The translations under genes and the position numbers were made by a program. The notes below the pieces were generated by a model. That model was given only the letters and a program-made list of their open reading frames with translations, searched no databases and was not told where the DNA came from. Shown one piece after another: positions 33,214-41,168 of a stretch of 43,841 nt of DNA. How positions within the stretch are numbered: position 1 is the first letter of the stretch; each line of letters starts with the position of its first letter. Source of the stretch: Alphaproteobacteria bacterium (GTDB lineage: Bacteria > Pseudomonadota > Alphaproteobacteria > CAAHEQ01 > UBA3637); NCBI GenBank assembly GCA_017453485.1, contig JAFTEW010000045.1, forward strand, positions 1-43,841. Reading direction: 5' to 3'.

Positions 33214-35472
33214 TTAAAATCCTTTCCCAAAGTTTAAACGAAAAACTCTTGTTTTATCATAATCCGCTTTCATAATGGGGTATGAGAAATCCAAATTAAT
33301 CATCCCCATCGGCGATTGCCACAGAATACCTGTTCCGACCGCCAATCGCGTCTTATCCGAATACACCATGGTATGACTATCATAGTTATCCGGTTTTCCA
33401 ATCCATCCGGCATCCGAAAAGACTTTACCCTTTATCCCCATCTCTTTCGGAAGCCCGATAGGAAAGACCAACTCAGCCGTTGCAGTCGCATACCAAAGCC
33501 CGCCCAAAGCGTCATCCGTTGCCCGGTCACGCGCACCGACACCACCGTATTCAAAACCGCGCAGTGATACATCACCCAAGAAATAGCGATCATTAATCCG
33601 TACGTCTTTACCGCCAATACCCCAAATTCGACCGGCATCACCCCGGACGGATAACACAACATCTTCCGCCACGGAAAAATATTGAATACCTGTGACATTA
33701 ACCCGTACAAATTTGGAATCACCGCCAACACCTGCCAAATCCGTTCCAAGTGATGTATAATAACCGGTCGTCGGATTGATGCGACTGTCCCGCCGATCAT
33801 AAATCAATTCCTGACCAATCAGAGATACCACATTTTTACCTTTTTGTTCCTTAATGTAAATAGATGCGTCACTATCAATATCATTCACATCGTCCTGACG
33901 CAGTGTATAGCGGGCCGATTGGCGGAAGTGTTCCGTATAATCCCAACCAAATCGGACTGTGCCGCCGGTCGAATCATAACTGTAAGAACTGGAATCACTG
34001 TTATCCCGTGTGGTATGGAATAAATCAATCCCGGCGGTTAAGTTCCTATCCATAAAATACGGATTAGTCAAACCGACGGTGTATTGTGTTTCTTTTTGTG
34101 ATAACATAGCATTCACACCGATAATATTACCGGTTCCCAAGATATTCCGTTCCTGAACCCCCGTTTCAAACATCATCCCGTCATAGGAAGACCAACCAAC
34201 CCCGATACTGAACGCACCGGTTGATTTCTCTGCCACATCTAAAACGGCATTGACTTTGGACGGATCACGTGTCGGTTCGGTTTGTAAATCAACACGACCA
34301 AAATAGTCCAAATCCTCTATCCGTTGTTTAGAACGACGGAGTTTGGCCGCATTGAACGCATCACCTTCTTTTATCCGAAATTCACGTCGAATAACCTTAT
34401 CCAATGTTCGGGAATTACCCTTGATTTGAATTTGATTGATGTAAACCTTGGGACCTTCGGCAATACGGAATACAACGGCAACCGTTTTATCGGCCTCATT
34501 CTTTTGAAAATCCGGGGTCACTTCAACAAACGCATAGCCTTGATTTTCAATAGCCTGAGTCAAAGCATCAACAGTTTCATTCACCAACGAAATATCAAAA
34601 TACTGACCGTTTTCAAATTCAATCAAATCGGATAATTTATCCCGATCTTTATATTCGGGCAATAAAACTGCAATTGATGGTTCGGCAAAACGATATCTGT
34701 TCCCTTCGGTCACATCAATCGAAATTACAAATCCGGACTTGTCCGGCATCAATTCGGAGACAGCCTCATTAACACGGAAATCCACATACCCCTGTTGCAT
34801 ATAAAACCGACGTAATAATTCCTGATCATAATTCAAACGATCCGGATCATAAGTGTCTGTTGATGATAAGAACCGATACCAAGCACTTTCCTTTGTCATC
34901 ATTTTATCTTTCAGAGTTGATTCCGAAAAAGCCTGATTGCCCGTGATATTGATTGTTTTGACTAATGTTTTTTCGCCTTCATCAATTTCAAAAACAATAT
35001 CGACCCGGTTCTGATCCTTTTCAATAATCTTGGGTGTCACCGTTGCCCCAAAACGACCGTTACGCTTATAAACCTCTACTAACCGAGCCGCATCATTTTG
35101 CAGTTTACGTTGCGTATAGACCATACGCGGCTTCAATAAAACTTCTGTTTTCAGAATATCATCATCCAGAGCTTTATTCCCCTCAAAATAAATCGTATGG
35201 ACCTGAGGATTTTCAGTCACTTTAATTTGAGCAATTCCCTTTTTTAATTGGATATCCACATCGGAAAACAGACCGGTAGCAAACAATGTTTTGGTTGCGG
35301 CATCCAAATCAGCCGGCGAAACGTCCTGGCCCGTTTTTAACCGCAGGTAATTCATCACCGCACTGTCTTCAATACGACGAGTTCCCTCAATTTTAATATC
35401 CTTTAGCACTTCTGCCATGACAGGTGTGGCAAAAACAGAACACATAAGTAAGCATAATAATTGTTTTTTCAT
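33214..35472 (-). CDS. bamA: Outer-membrane protein assembly factor BamA
   Basis: The protein has 752 residues with a signal peptide (1-20), five POTRA domains (about 21-420), and a 16-strand Omp85 barrel. The barrel loop 6 motif appears as SLRGFEYGG, and the protein ends in a C-terminal aromatic beta-signal (VFRLNFGKGF). It is the core of the BAM machinery that folds proteins into the outer membrane. It overlaps rseP by 4 nt and precedes skp by 3 nt. Confidence 0.98.
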   Translation of the reverse strand: MKKQLLCLLMCSVFATPVMAEVLKDIKIEGTRRIEDSAVMNYLRLKTGQDVSPADLDAATKTLFATGLFSDVDIQLKKGIAQIKVTENPQVHTIYFEGNKALDDDILKTEVLLKPRMVYTQRKLQNDAARLVEVYKRNGRFGATVTPKIIEKDQNRVDIVFEIDEGEKTLVKTINITGNQAFSESTLKDKMMTKESAWYRFLSSTDTYDPDRLNYDQELLRRFYMQQGYVDFRVNEAVSELMPDKSGFVISIDVTEGNRYRFAEPSIAVLLPEYKDRDKLSDLIEFENGQYFDISLVNETVDALTQAIENQGYAFVEVTPDFQKNEADKTVAVVFRIAEGPKVYINQIQIKGNSRTLDKVIRREFRIKEGDAFNAAKLRRSKQRIEDLDYFGRVDLQTEPTRDPSKVNAVLDVAEKSTGAFSIGVGWSSYDGMMFETGVQERNILGTGNIIGVNAMLSQKETQYTVGLTNPYFMDRNLTAGIDLFHTTRDNSDSSSYSYDSTGGTVRFGWDYTEHFRQSARYTLRQDDVNDIDSDASIYIKEQKGKNVVSLIGQELIYDRRDSRINPTTGYYTSLGTDLAGVGGDSKFVRVNVTGIQYFSVAEDVVLSVRGDAGRIWGIGGKDVRINDRYFLGDVSLRGFEYGGVGARDRATDDALGGLWYATATAELVFPIGLPKEMGIKGKVFSDAGWIGKPDNYDSHTMVYSDKTRLAVGTGILWQSPMGMINLDFSYPIMKADYDKTRVFRLNFGKGF

Positions 35473-36563
35473 CCGATGATCCTTTGCACAATGCGGGGAA
35501 TATCCAAAAAGAATGTATAGCCGACAAGCCCCATTAAAATACTAAAACCGACCCACATAACGGCATTTTGGACTTTTTCCGTCAAGGGTTTACGCCGAAC
35601 AGCCTCAATCGCATACAAGGCCAAATGCCCTCCATCCAGCAACGGAATGGGCAATAAATTCATCAACCCGACCGCAACTGATATATTGGCAATAAAAACC
35701 AATAACACAACAATACCGTCCAAGAAAGCGTCACCGGATGCCTCCGCAATACCCAAAGGTCCCCGCATTTCTTTCGGCGGACGATGATGGAATAATACTT
35801 GTCCGATATAATTTAACGTATCCGCTGTCATGGTATAGGCCTGTTTAACGGCAAGGCCATAGGCTTCGAAAAAGCCAACATCCTGTTCTTCCATATAGGT
35901 ATGTGATGTCCGAACCCCCAAGCGCGGATAATCATAGCCATCCATATATTTCGGCCGCCCCGTCGCGGATAGGACCTGCCCTTCCCGTTCAAATGTCAAG
36001 GTTATGTCTTTACCGAAATCCGTCAAACGAACAGCCCGCTGAATATCGGAAAAATCTTCCACTGTTTTACCATTAACACTTAAAATTTTATCACCGGCCA
36101 ATAATCCGATTTCTTCGGCAACAGAACCTTCCTCAACCTCAGAAATAATGGCAGGCAAAACACCTTTACCCGAACAGAACAGAACCGTTCCCAAAACCAA
36201 AACGGCAAAAATATAGTTTGTAGCCGGTCCGGCAAAAATGATCAATGCCCGTTTCCACAATTTTTGTGCCAAAAACGTATAAGGTTTCAATTCCTCCGGC
36301 ACATGCTCCGTTGAAGATTTGGCACTGGCCGCATCCATATCTCCCAACATTTTGACATAGCCGCCCAACGGCAACAGGCAAATTTTCCAACGCGTTCCTT
36401 TTTTATCATTCCATCCGAATAACTCTTTCCCGAAACCGAGGGAAAATTCTTCAACCCGGACGCCGCAACAGCGAGCGACGAAAAAATGGCCGCCTTCATG
36501 CACGATAACAACAAAAGACAACACAAAAACAAATGCAAAAATATAAAAACACGCCATTATCAT
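35469..36563 (-). CDS. rseP: Site-2 intramembrane metalloprotease RseP
   Basis: The protein has 364 residues. Zinc-binding HEGGH lies at 22-26 in the first membrane helix and the second active-site motif LLDGGHL in a later one. A single PDZ domain is seen around 130-200 (E. coli RseP has two). It cuts anti-sigma factors and remnant signal peptides. It begins 1 nt after the cdsA stop. Confidence 0.96.
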   Translation of the reverse strand: MIMACFYIFAFVFVLSFVVIVHEGGHFFVARCCGVRVEEFSLGFGKELFGWNDKKGTRWKICLLPLGGYVKMLGDMDAASAKSSTEHVPEELKPYTFLAQKLWKRALIIFAGPATNYIFAVLVLGTVLFCSGKGVLPAIISEVEEGSVAEEIGLLAGDKILSVNGKTVEDFSDIQRAVRLTDFGKDITLTFEREGQVLSATGRPKYMDGYDYPRLGVRTSHTYMEEQDVGFFEAYGLAVKQAYTMTADTLNYIGQVLFHHRPPKEMRGPLGIAEASGDAFLDGIVVLLVFIANISVAVGLMNLLPIPLLDGGHLALYAIEAVRRKPLTEKVQNAVMWVGFSILMGLVGYTFFLDIPRIVQRIIG

Positions 36564-36564
36564 T

Positions 36565-37389
36565 TCAAGAAATCCACCCGTTATTCATAATTGCCAAAAC
36601 CAACGCAGATGCCATAGCCGCGAACAACAAACCGTCCACGCGATCAAATAAGCCGCCATGTCCCGGGATCAATTGACTTGAATCTTTCAGGCCCAATTTG
36701 CGTTTAATTGCCGATTCAAAAAAGTCACCGGCTTGCGCAATCACAGCCAACATACCGGCAGAAAAAATCAACCGATTGCGATACACTTCATCAGGCAATA
36801 AATCATGCGCTTTTAGATACAAACCAAATACCCAGGCAACCCCCATGGCAAACGCGATAGCCCCCAGCAAACCCGACCATGTTTTTTTGGCACTGATTTT
36901 CGGGGCCAACTTCGGTCCACCAACAGTCTTCCCAATAACGAAACCGCCGACATCCGTTGCCCAGACCACAAAAAACAACCATAGAACAACTTCACGGCTA
37001 ACGCTTTCATTAATGTAGTATATATACCCGAGAGATAGAATCGGCAAACAAATATAAAAACATCCCAAAGCAAACCTAAAATGACCCGAAATACCATACA
37101 CACAGGCCGTCCCCAATAAAATAATCCACAAGCAAAAGGCCGGATTTCCCTCGGTCATAAAAGCCGTTAAAACCACTGTGAGAGCCATAATTAATTGATT
37201 GGCACTTCCTTTTTTTTGAAACATTGTTCCCCATTCCCAGGCCAACCCTGTTCCCAAAACGGCTAAGAAAATCGGATACAGGGGAACGTTATATATTTCA
37301 TAAACCGTCTGTCCATACCAAACAGCGCAAATAACCGCCGGAGCCAATATAAAAGCCGACAGAACCCGCAAAGCCAAATTTGAATTCAT
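36565..37389 (-). CDS. cdsA: Phosphatidate cytidylyltransferase
   Basis: The protein has 274 residues with about 7-8 membrane helices. The complete CDS signature is near the C-terminus: KRKLGLKDSSQLIPGHGGLF followed by DRVDG. It makes CDP-diacylglycerol from phosphatidate and CTP. It is the first gene of the 13-gene envelope operon. The usual upstream uppS and frr are not in front of it. Confidence 0.97.
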   Translation of the reverse strand: MNSNLALRVLSAFILAPAVICAVWYGQTVYEIYNVPLYPIFLAVLGTGLAWEWGTMFQKKGSANQLIMALTVVLTAFMTEGNPAFCLWIILLGTACVYGISGHFRFALGCFYICLPILSLGYIYYINESVSREVVLWLFFVVWATDVGGFVIGKTVGGPKLAPKISAKKTWSGLLGAIAFAMGVAWVFGLYLKAHDLLPDEVYRNRLIFSAGMLAVIAQAGDFFESAIKRKLGLKDSSQLIPGHGGLFDRVDGLLFAAMASALVLAIMNNGWIS

Positions 37390-37415
37390 TGTTCATCCTT
37401 TCTTTTTTGGAAATT

Positions 37416-37444
37416 ACTATTGCAGATTTTTTCCGCCCTGTCAA
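37416..37444 (-). promoter_or_regulatory. Promoter of the cdsA-led envelope operon
   Basis: Perfect TTGACA (37444-37439) and AATAGT (37421-37416) are separated by 17 nt, about 25 nt before the ATG. Confidence 0.5.
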
Positions 37445-37499
37445 GAGCAATCACATCCCTTTTGTCAGAAACATAGGGAAATATGAATTTGTTCCGAAC

Positions 37500-38219
37500 T
37501 TATCTATGCCGGGATGAAGGAACGTTATTTAAAATTTGCGCCTGTCGCATGATATACGCCCGAAACAAATCGGAACGATAATCAAAATCAGGATGGTGAT
37601 CTCGGTATTGTTCCACATCCTGTCTGAATTGGTCTTTAAACCGTAACCATTCATCCAGTTGAAACAAAAAACCGGCACCGGAAAAGGTATTTTCTTCGGC
37701 CATCAATGCACTGACAAAAAATTTATCCTTATCCTCCAAAAAAGATTTCTTTTGATTTTCGGGAACTGCATAGAAATCAATAAAGGCCCCCAGCCGTTTC
37801 ATACCGCATTGTTTGGCCACAAAACCGATTTTACATTGATTCGACGGAATTGTTTTTAACAAAAGGCCGAAGTCTGCCAATTCCAGAACGGACGACTTTT
37901 CCTCCGACCACGCTCCATCGGAACAGGGTGACAAGTCATACCGAACCGCATCCATAAACAAATTCCGGTTAAAACGACGCATCAGTTTTTCCTGTAAAAT
38001 CATACGACTATCAAAATCCAAATGAGAAAAAGAACGCATAACGGCCGACATCTGACAGGTATTTCCTGCGCGTAAAAATTTATCGTCCCGCAAAGACCGA
38101 CTATTGTCACCCAACACACGGGCAGCAGTTGCCGAAGAGGACTTATCCGCCGCACCGGCCATCAGAGCACCCATGGCACAAAGAAAAAAAATTATTTGTT
38201 TTAGATTTAAATTTTTCAT
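37500..38219 (-). CDS. Secreted protein of unknown function
   Basis: The protein has 239 residues with a signal peptide (1-23, ending GALMAGAA). The mature part is mixed helical with about 4 Cys (for example NQCKIGFVAKQCGMKRL) and many Asp/Phe. No family is recognised. A promoter at 38229-38257 starts the message at or next to the ATG, and there is no Shine-Dalgarno, so it is probably leaderless. It lies upstream of cdsA with a 110-nt gap carrying the cdsA promoter. Confidence 0.65.
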   Translation of the reverse strand: MKNLNLKQIIFFLCAMGALMAGAADKSSSATAARVLGDNSRSLRDDKFLRAGNTCQMSAVMRSFSHLDFDSRMILQEKLMRRFNRNLFMDAVRYDLSPCSDGAWSEEKSSVLELADFGLLLKTIPSNQCKIGFVAKQCGMKRLGAFIDFYAVPENQKKSFLEDKDKFFVSALMAEENTFSGAGFLFQLDEWLRFKDQFRQDVEQYRDHHPDFDYRSDLFRAYIMRQAQILNNVPSSRHR

Positions 38220-38228
38220 TATTGTGTA

Positions 38229-38257
38229 AATATATCACATTGTTATTTTTATGTCAA
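38229..38257 (-). promoter_or_regulatory. Promoter of the secreted-protein gene, near-leaderless
   Basis: TTGACA (38257-38252) and TATATT (38234-38229) are separated by 17 nt. The -10 box ends 9 nt before the ATG, leaving about 0-3 nt of leader. Confidence 0.65.
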
Positions 38258-38298
38258 TAATTTCTAAAAATTATAATTTATGTTTTCCAAAAAAAGAC

Positions 38299-38327
38299 TT
38301 GCTTTTTTAAAAAAAGTCTGTTATAGT
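38299..38327 (+). promoter_or_regulatory. Promoter of tRNA-Gln
   Basis: TTGCTT (38299-38304) and TATAGT (38322-38327) are separated by 17 nt. Confidence 0.7.
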
Positions 38328-38367
38328 GGCGCCGTTCCATTTCAAGAAAGTGGATTATTTTCGAAAA

Positions 38368-38442
38368 TGGGGTGTCGCCAAGTGGTAAGGCAACGGTTTT
38401 TGATACCGTCATTCGTTGGTTCGAATCCAGCCACCCCAACCA
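38368..38442 (+). tRNA. tRNA-Gln (anticodon TTG)
   Basis: This tRNA is 75 nt with encoded CCA. Acceptor TGGGGTG pairs with CACCCCA. The anticodon stem ACGGT/ACCGT holds loop TTTTGAT, giving anticodon TTG (Gln). The T arm contains GGTTCGAATCC. Its last 15 nt recur at 38608-38622. Confidence 0.96.
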
Positions 38443-38444
38443 AG
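38428..38444. repeat. 17-bp direct repeat, copy 1 (tRNA-Gln 3' end)
   Basis: CAGCCACCCCAACCAAG covers the tRNA 3' end plus 2 nt and is identical to 38608-38624. Confidence 0.9.
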
Positions 38445-38448
38445 AAAA

Positions 38449-38474
38449 ATCCCCCGTTTATCGGGGGTATTTTT
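38449..38474 (+). terminator. Terminator after tRNA-Gln
   Basis: CCCCCG (38451-38456) and CGGGGG (38462-38467) pair around TTTAT and are followed by a T-rich run. Confidence 0.8.
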
Positions 38475-38607
38475 ATTGATTGAGATGGTTAGGTGGACTG
38501 AGCAATGTTCGGCGAACGAGGACGCAGGGTGTCCGAGCGAGAGACGCCCCATTGGGGCGGTCGCAAGCGTTAGCGCGCGATGAAATGTGCGTCAGCCATT
38601 TCACAAT
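38475..38607. other. GC-rich, hairpin-rich segment between tRNA-Gln end copies
   Basis: There is no credible ORF. It contains CGCCCC-ATT-GGGGCG (about 38544-38558) and GAAATG...CATTTC hairpins and runs such as GGCGAACGAGGACGC. Composition differs from the AT-rich flanks. It resembles the GC-rich spacer beside tRNA-Ser in style and shares GCGTCAGC (38590-38597). Confidence 0.45.
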
Positions 38608-38624
38608 CAGCCACCCCAACCAAG
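38608..38624. repeat. 17-bp direct repeat, copy 2 (detached tRNA-Gln 3' end)
   Basis: This is an exact copy of 38428-38444, 180 nt downstream and followed by its own terminator. Confidence 0.9.
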
Positions 38625-38630
38625 TCAGAT

Positions 38631-38655
38631 AAGTCGCTAGAAATAGCGACTTTTT
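38631..38655 (+). terminator. Terminator after the detached tRNA-Gln end
   Basis: AAGTCGCTA (38631-38639), a GAAA tetraloop and TAGCGACTT (38644-38652) are followed by T residues. The sequence GCGACTTTTTCTTTT after it also follows tRNA-Lys. Confidence 0.9.
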
Positions 38656-38680
38656 CTTTTAATTACATACGCTTACAAAA

Positions 38681-38729
38681 GTCCGTGTGTGAAGGTGTAA
38701 AAAATGCTAAATTTTCCACCTACACGGAC
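38681..38729. repeat. Structured hairpin element, copy 1 (tRNA-Gln side)
   Basis: The outer stem is GTCCGTGT/ACACGGAC (38681-38688 and 38722-38729). The inner stem is AGGTG/CACCT (38693-38697 and 38717-38721), with an A-run, TGCTAAA and T-run loop. It has the same plan as the copies at 42659-42708 and 43389-43438, with different stem bases. Confidence 0.6.
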
Positions 38730-38822
38730 CAGTTACAACAAAATTTCCTTTGTTTTTTATACCGGTCTATTTGAAAAATTTATCAAACTAAAGATGATAA
38801 AATATTAGAACATAAAAATATA

Positions 38823-38851
38823 TTGACTTTATTTTTTTATTTGTCTACGAT
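38823..38851 (+). promoter_or_regulatory. Promoter of the PH-domain gene
   Basis: TTGACT (38823-38828) and TACGAT (38846-38851) are separated by 17 nt. Confidence 0.5.
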
Positions 38852-38892
38852 GACTTTGTGTTAGTTTTAGACAGAAAATGAATGGAGGAATT

Positions 38893-39333
38893 ATGTCAAA
38901 AGAAATTACTTATTTAAATAGAACTCTTTCAAAAGGAGAAGACGTTGTAGGGGTAGCAGAAAATCATTGGATGGTTTATTTTTGCGATGCAATATGGGTT
39001 ATTTTAGCAATCTTGCTTATACCGGCAGGCGTTGGTATTTTTATTTTACTCTTCGCTATATTATCTATACTTGGACACTATAAAATCGAAATGATTGCTA
39101 CAAATAAACGTGTAATTATAAAGAAAGGAATTATCGCAGTTAATACATCGGAACTTTTAAATTCTAAAATAGAATCAGTGTCTTTTGATCAAGGGATTTT
39201 TGGCAGCTTATTTGGATATGGAGATATTTATTTTAGTGGAACTGGAACAACGAAGATGAAATTTGATTGCATAAAGGATCCTTTGTTTATCAAATCAAAG
39301 TTTGAGGATATTATTGAGAATTCAAAAAAATAA
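38893..39333 (+). CDS. Bacterial PH-domain membrane protein (bPH2/DUF304-like)
   Basis: The protein has 146 residues from ATG 38893 with GGAGG upstream; the ATG at 38878 has no ribosome site. A hydrophobic hairpin of two membrane segments (about 28-60) is followed by the PH-like part: MIATNKRVIIKKGII, then SELLNSKIESVSFDQG and a terminal GYGDIYFSGTGTTKMKF. Such proteins are common, mostly unassigned envelope proteins. Codon use is markedly more A/T-rich than in the neighbouring envelope operon, which together with the tRNA-Gln fragment next door suggests acquisition. Confidence 0.82.
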   Translation: MSKEITYLNRTLSKGEDVVGVAENHWMVYFCDAIWVILAILLIPAGVGIFILLFAILSILGHYKIEMIATNKRVIIKKGIIAVNTSELLNSKIESVSFDQGIFGSLFGYGDIYFSGTGTTKMKFDCIKDPLFIKSKFEDIIENSKK

Positions 39334-39425
39334 ATGATCGCAAAATTGGTGGTTTAAATCATTTTTGGTCCGTACCATGCAAGATGACCCTCAGCCAAAT
39401 CACTCCAACTCTCGATGGGGAGGTT

Positions 39426-40856
39426 TTAATTGTTGACCTTTTTATCAGACCGCTTTCGGCTCCGCAAGAAACGATGAGCCAATATCAAAAATCCGATAAA
39501 CGCCAAAGCGGCAGCCCCAATCCCGACCCGATGGGCCGTTGAAACAGACAGATTCAAAAACAACGGATCATAAGCAATATAGGCCATACAAACCCCGGTC
39601 ATAAAGACAGCCGGAACAAAGGACACCCAATAGAGCTTGCCGCTTTGATACAAATAAACCGTCACCAACCAAAGCGTCAACATGGCCAAGGTCTGATTAA
39701 ACCAACCGAAATACTGCCAAATCGTGGCCACATTAATGACGGACAACAGAACACCGCCCCCCAAAACCACCAGTGTCAAAATCAATCGGCGGGGCAATTT
39801 ATCCTGGGATATTTTAAAGAAATCTGCCAAAGATAACCGGACCGACCGAAAACAGGTATCGCCCGTGGTAATAGCCAAAATAACAACCGAAGCAATCGTC
39901 ACAACGCCACCGACGGGGCCCAACAATCCTTTGGCTATTTCGGAAACAGCACCACCGGCACTATTTTGGTTAATCGTCGTCAATAATTCGGCACTGTCCG
40001 AATAAAAGCACATCCCGAGCGTTGCCCAAATCAGGGCGACAATTCCTTCCACAATCATGGCACCATAAAAGACCGGCCGACCATATTTTTCATCTGTCAG
40101 GCATCGGGCTATCATCGGGGATTGGGTTGCGTGAAAACCGCTGATGGCACCGCAGGCAATTGTCACAAATAAGAGGGGAAATAAGGGCTTACCGGCCGGA
40201 TGATGATTGGCTAAATCAAAATTCAGAAATGCCGGAACATCCCGTGTAAATAATGCAATAATCAAGGCAATACTACTTCCCAACAGACACAGTGCAAACA
40301 GCGGATAAAATCGCCCGATTAACTTGTCAATCGGCAACAAAGTTGCAATAAAGTAATAACCGAAAATAACAGTCAGCCAAATCCATACCGGCATATCTGT
40401 TAACTGCCCGATCATTTGGGCAGGGCTTTTGGCAAAAATAGTCCCGACTAACAACAACATAGCCGTTAAAACCAGCAAGGCCACATACTTAAACGGTTTC
40501 CCAAAATAAGTTTCCATCAGGTAAACCAGTGACTTTCCGTCATGTTTTAAGAATAACATCCCGGACAGGTAATCATGAACCGCACCGGCGAAAATACTGC
40601 CAAACACGATCCAAAGCAAGCACACGGGGCCGTAAACCGCCCCCAGTAAAGCCCCAAACACCGGTCCCAGTCCGGCGATGTTTAAAAATTGAACCAAAAA
40701 AGCTTTATAGGTCGGAAACGGCACATAATCTACCCCGTCCGGATGTCGCATAGCCGGCGTAGGATTATGGCTGATGCCCCAAATTTTTTCCACAAAAGTA
40801 CCATAGATAAAATATCCCGAAATCAAACACAAACAAGCCACTAAAAACAAAACCAT
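39426..40856 (-). CDS. cstA: CstA-family carbon starvation/peptide transporter
   Basis: The protein has about 476 residues from ATG 40856 (a TTG directly before it is also in frame) with about 13 membrane helices. The CstA core is visible: HPDGVDYVPFPTYKAFLVQF near the start, FLNIAGLGPVFGALLGAVYG, and GFHATQSPMIARCL. Family members import peptides or pyruvate. The length matches the shorter CstA branch. The ribosome site is weak, and a small hairpin (CGGC/GCCG) lies in the leader. It is monocistronic. Confidence 0.9.
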   Translation of the reverse strand: MVLFLVACLCLISGYFIYGTFVEKIWGISHNPTPAMRHPDGVDYVPFPTYKAFLVQFLNIAGLGPVFGALLGAVYGPVCLLWIVFGSIFAGAVHDYLSGMLFLKHDGKSLVYLMETYFGKPFKYVALLVLTAMLLLVGTIFAKSPAQMIGQLTDMPVWIWLTVIFGYYFIATLLPIDKLIGRFYPLFALCLLGSSIALIIALFTRDVPAFLNFDLANHHPAGKPLFPLLFVTIACGAISGFHATQSPMIARCLTDEKYGRPVFYGAMIVEGIVALIWATLGMCFYSDSAELLTTINQNSAGGAVSEIAKGLLGPVGGVVTIASVVILAITTGDTCFRSVRLSLADFFKISQDKLPRRLILTLVVLGGGVLLSVINVATIWQYFGWFNQTLAMLTLWLVTVYLYQSGKLYWVSFVPAVFMTGVCMAYIAYDPLFLNLSVSTAHRVGIGAAALAFIGFLILAHRFLRSRKRSDKKVNN

Positions 40857-40909
40857 CAACTATTCGGCGTTTTTGCCGCCGCCTCACCTAACTAAATAAA
40901 GACGTATGC

Positions 40910-40938
40910 ACTGTATCAAAATTGTGGCAATTTGTCAA
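40910..40938 (-). promoter_or_regulatory. Promoter of cstA
   Basis: Perfect TTGACA (40938-40933) and TACAGT (40915-40910) are separated by 17 nt. Confidence 0.6.
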
Positions 40939-41110
40939 TGTGATTATTCAATTATATTAAACTTTGCTAAAAAACTCACAGATAAAAGTGTAGCATTATT
41001 CATCCGAGTGAATACGGCAAGAGCCATATTCCATATTGAACAGAATAAACAATTATAAATTTGATTGTTGGTAAGGTGTGCTGGGTTTGTGAATTGCAGA
41101 GCGATTTACC

Positions 41111-41139
41111 TTGACATTCGGCGAGGCATTTTGTAGCAT
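41111..41139 (+). promoter_or_regulatory. Promoter of the Mur ligase gene
   Basis: Perfect TTGACA (41111-41116) and TAGCAT (41134-41139) are separated by 17 nt. Confidence 0.55.
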
Positions 41140-41168
41140 ACAAAAATTACCCTTTAAAAGGAGTTCAA

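Larger units (their letters stand above)
40857..41168. other. Intergenic region between cstA and the Mur ligase gene
   Basis: No gene is seen. The region holds a cstA promoter (40910-40938), a Mur ligase promoter (41111-41139), and a small hairpin ATTCA/TGAAT near 41000-41015. The rest is AT-rich without recognisable features. Confidence 0.5.

Noticed and set aside
38280-38483. Open frame across tRNA-Gln
   Set aside because: It reads through the tRNA promoter, tRNA and terminator; not a gene.
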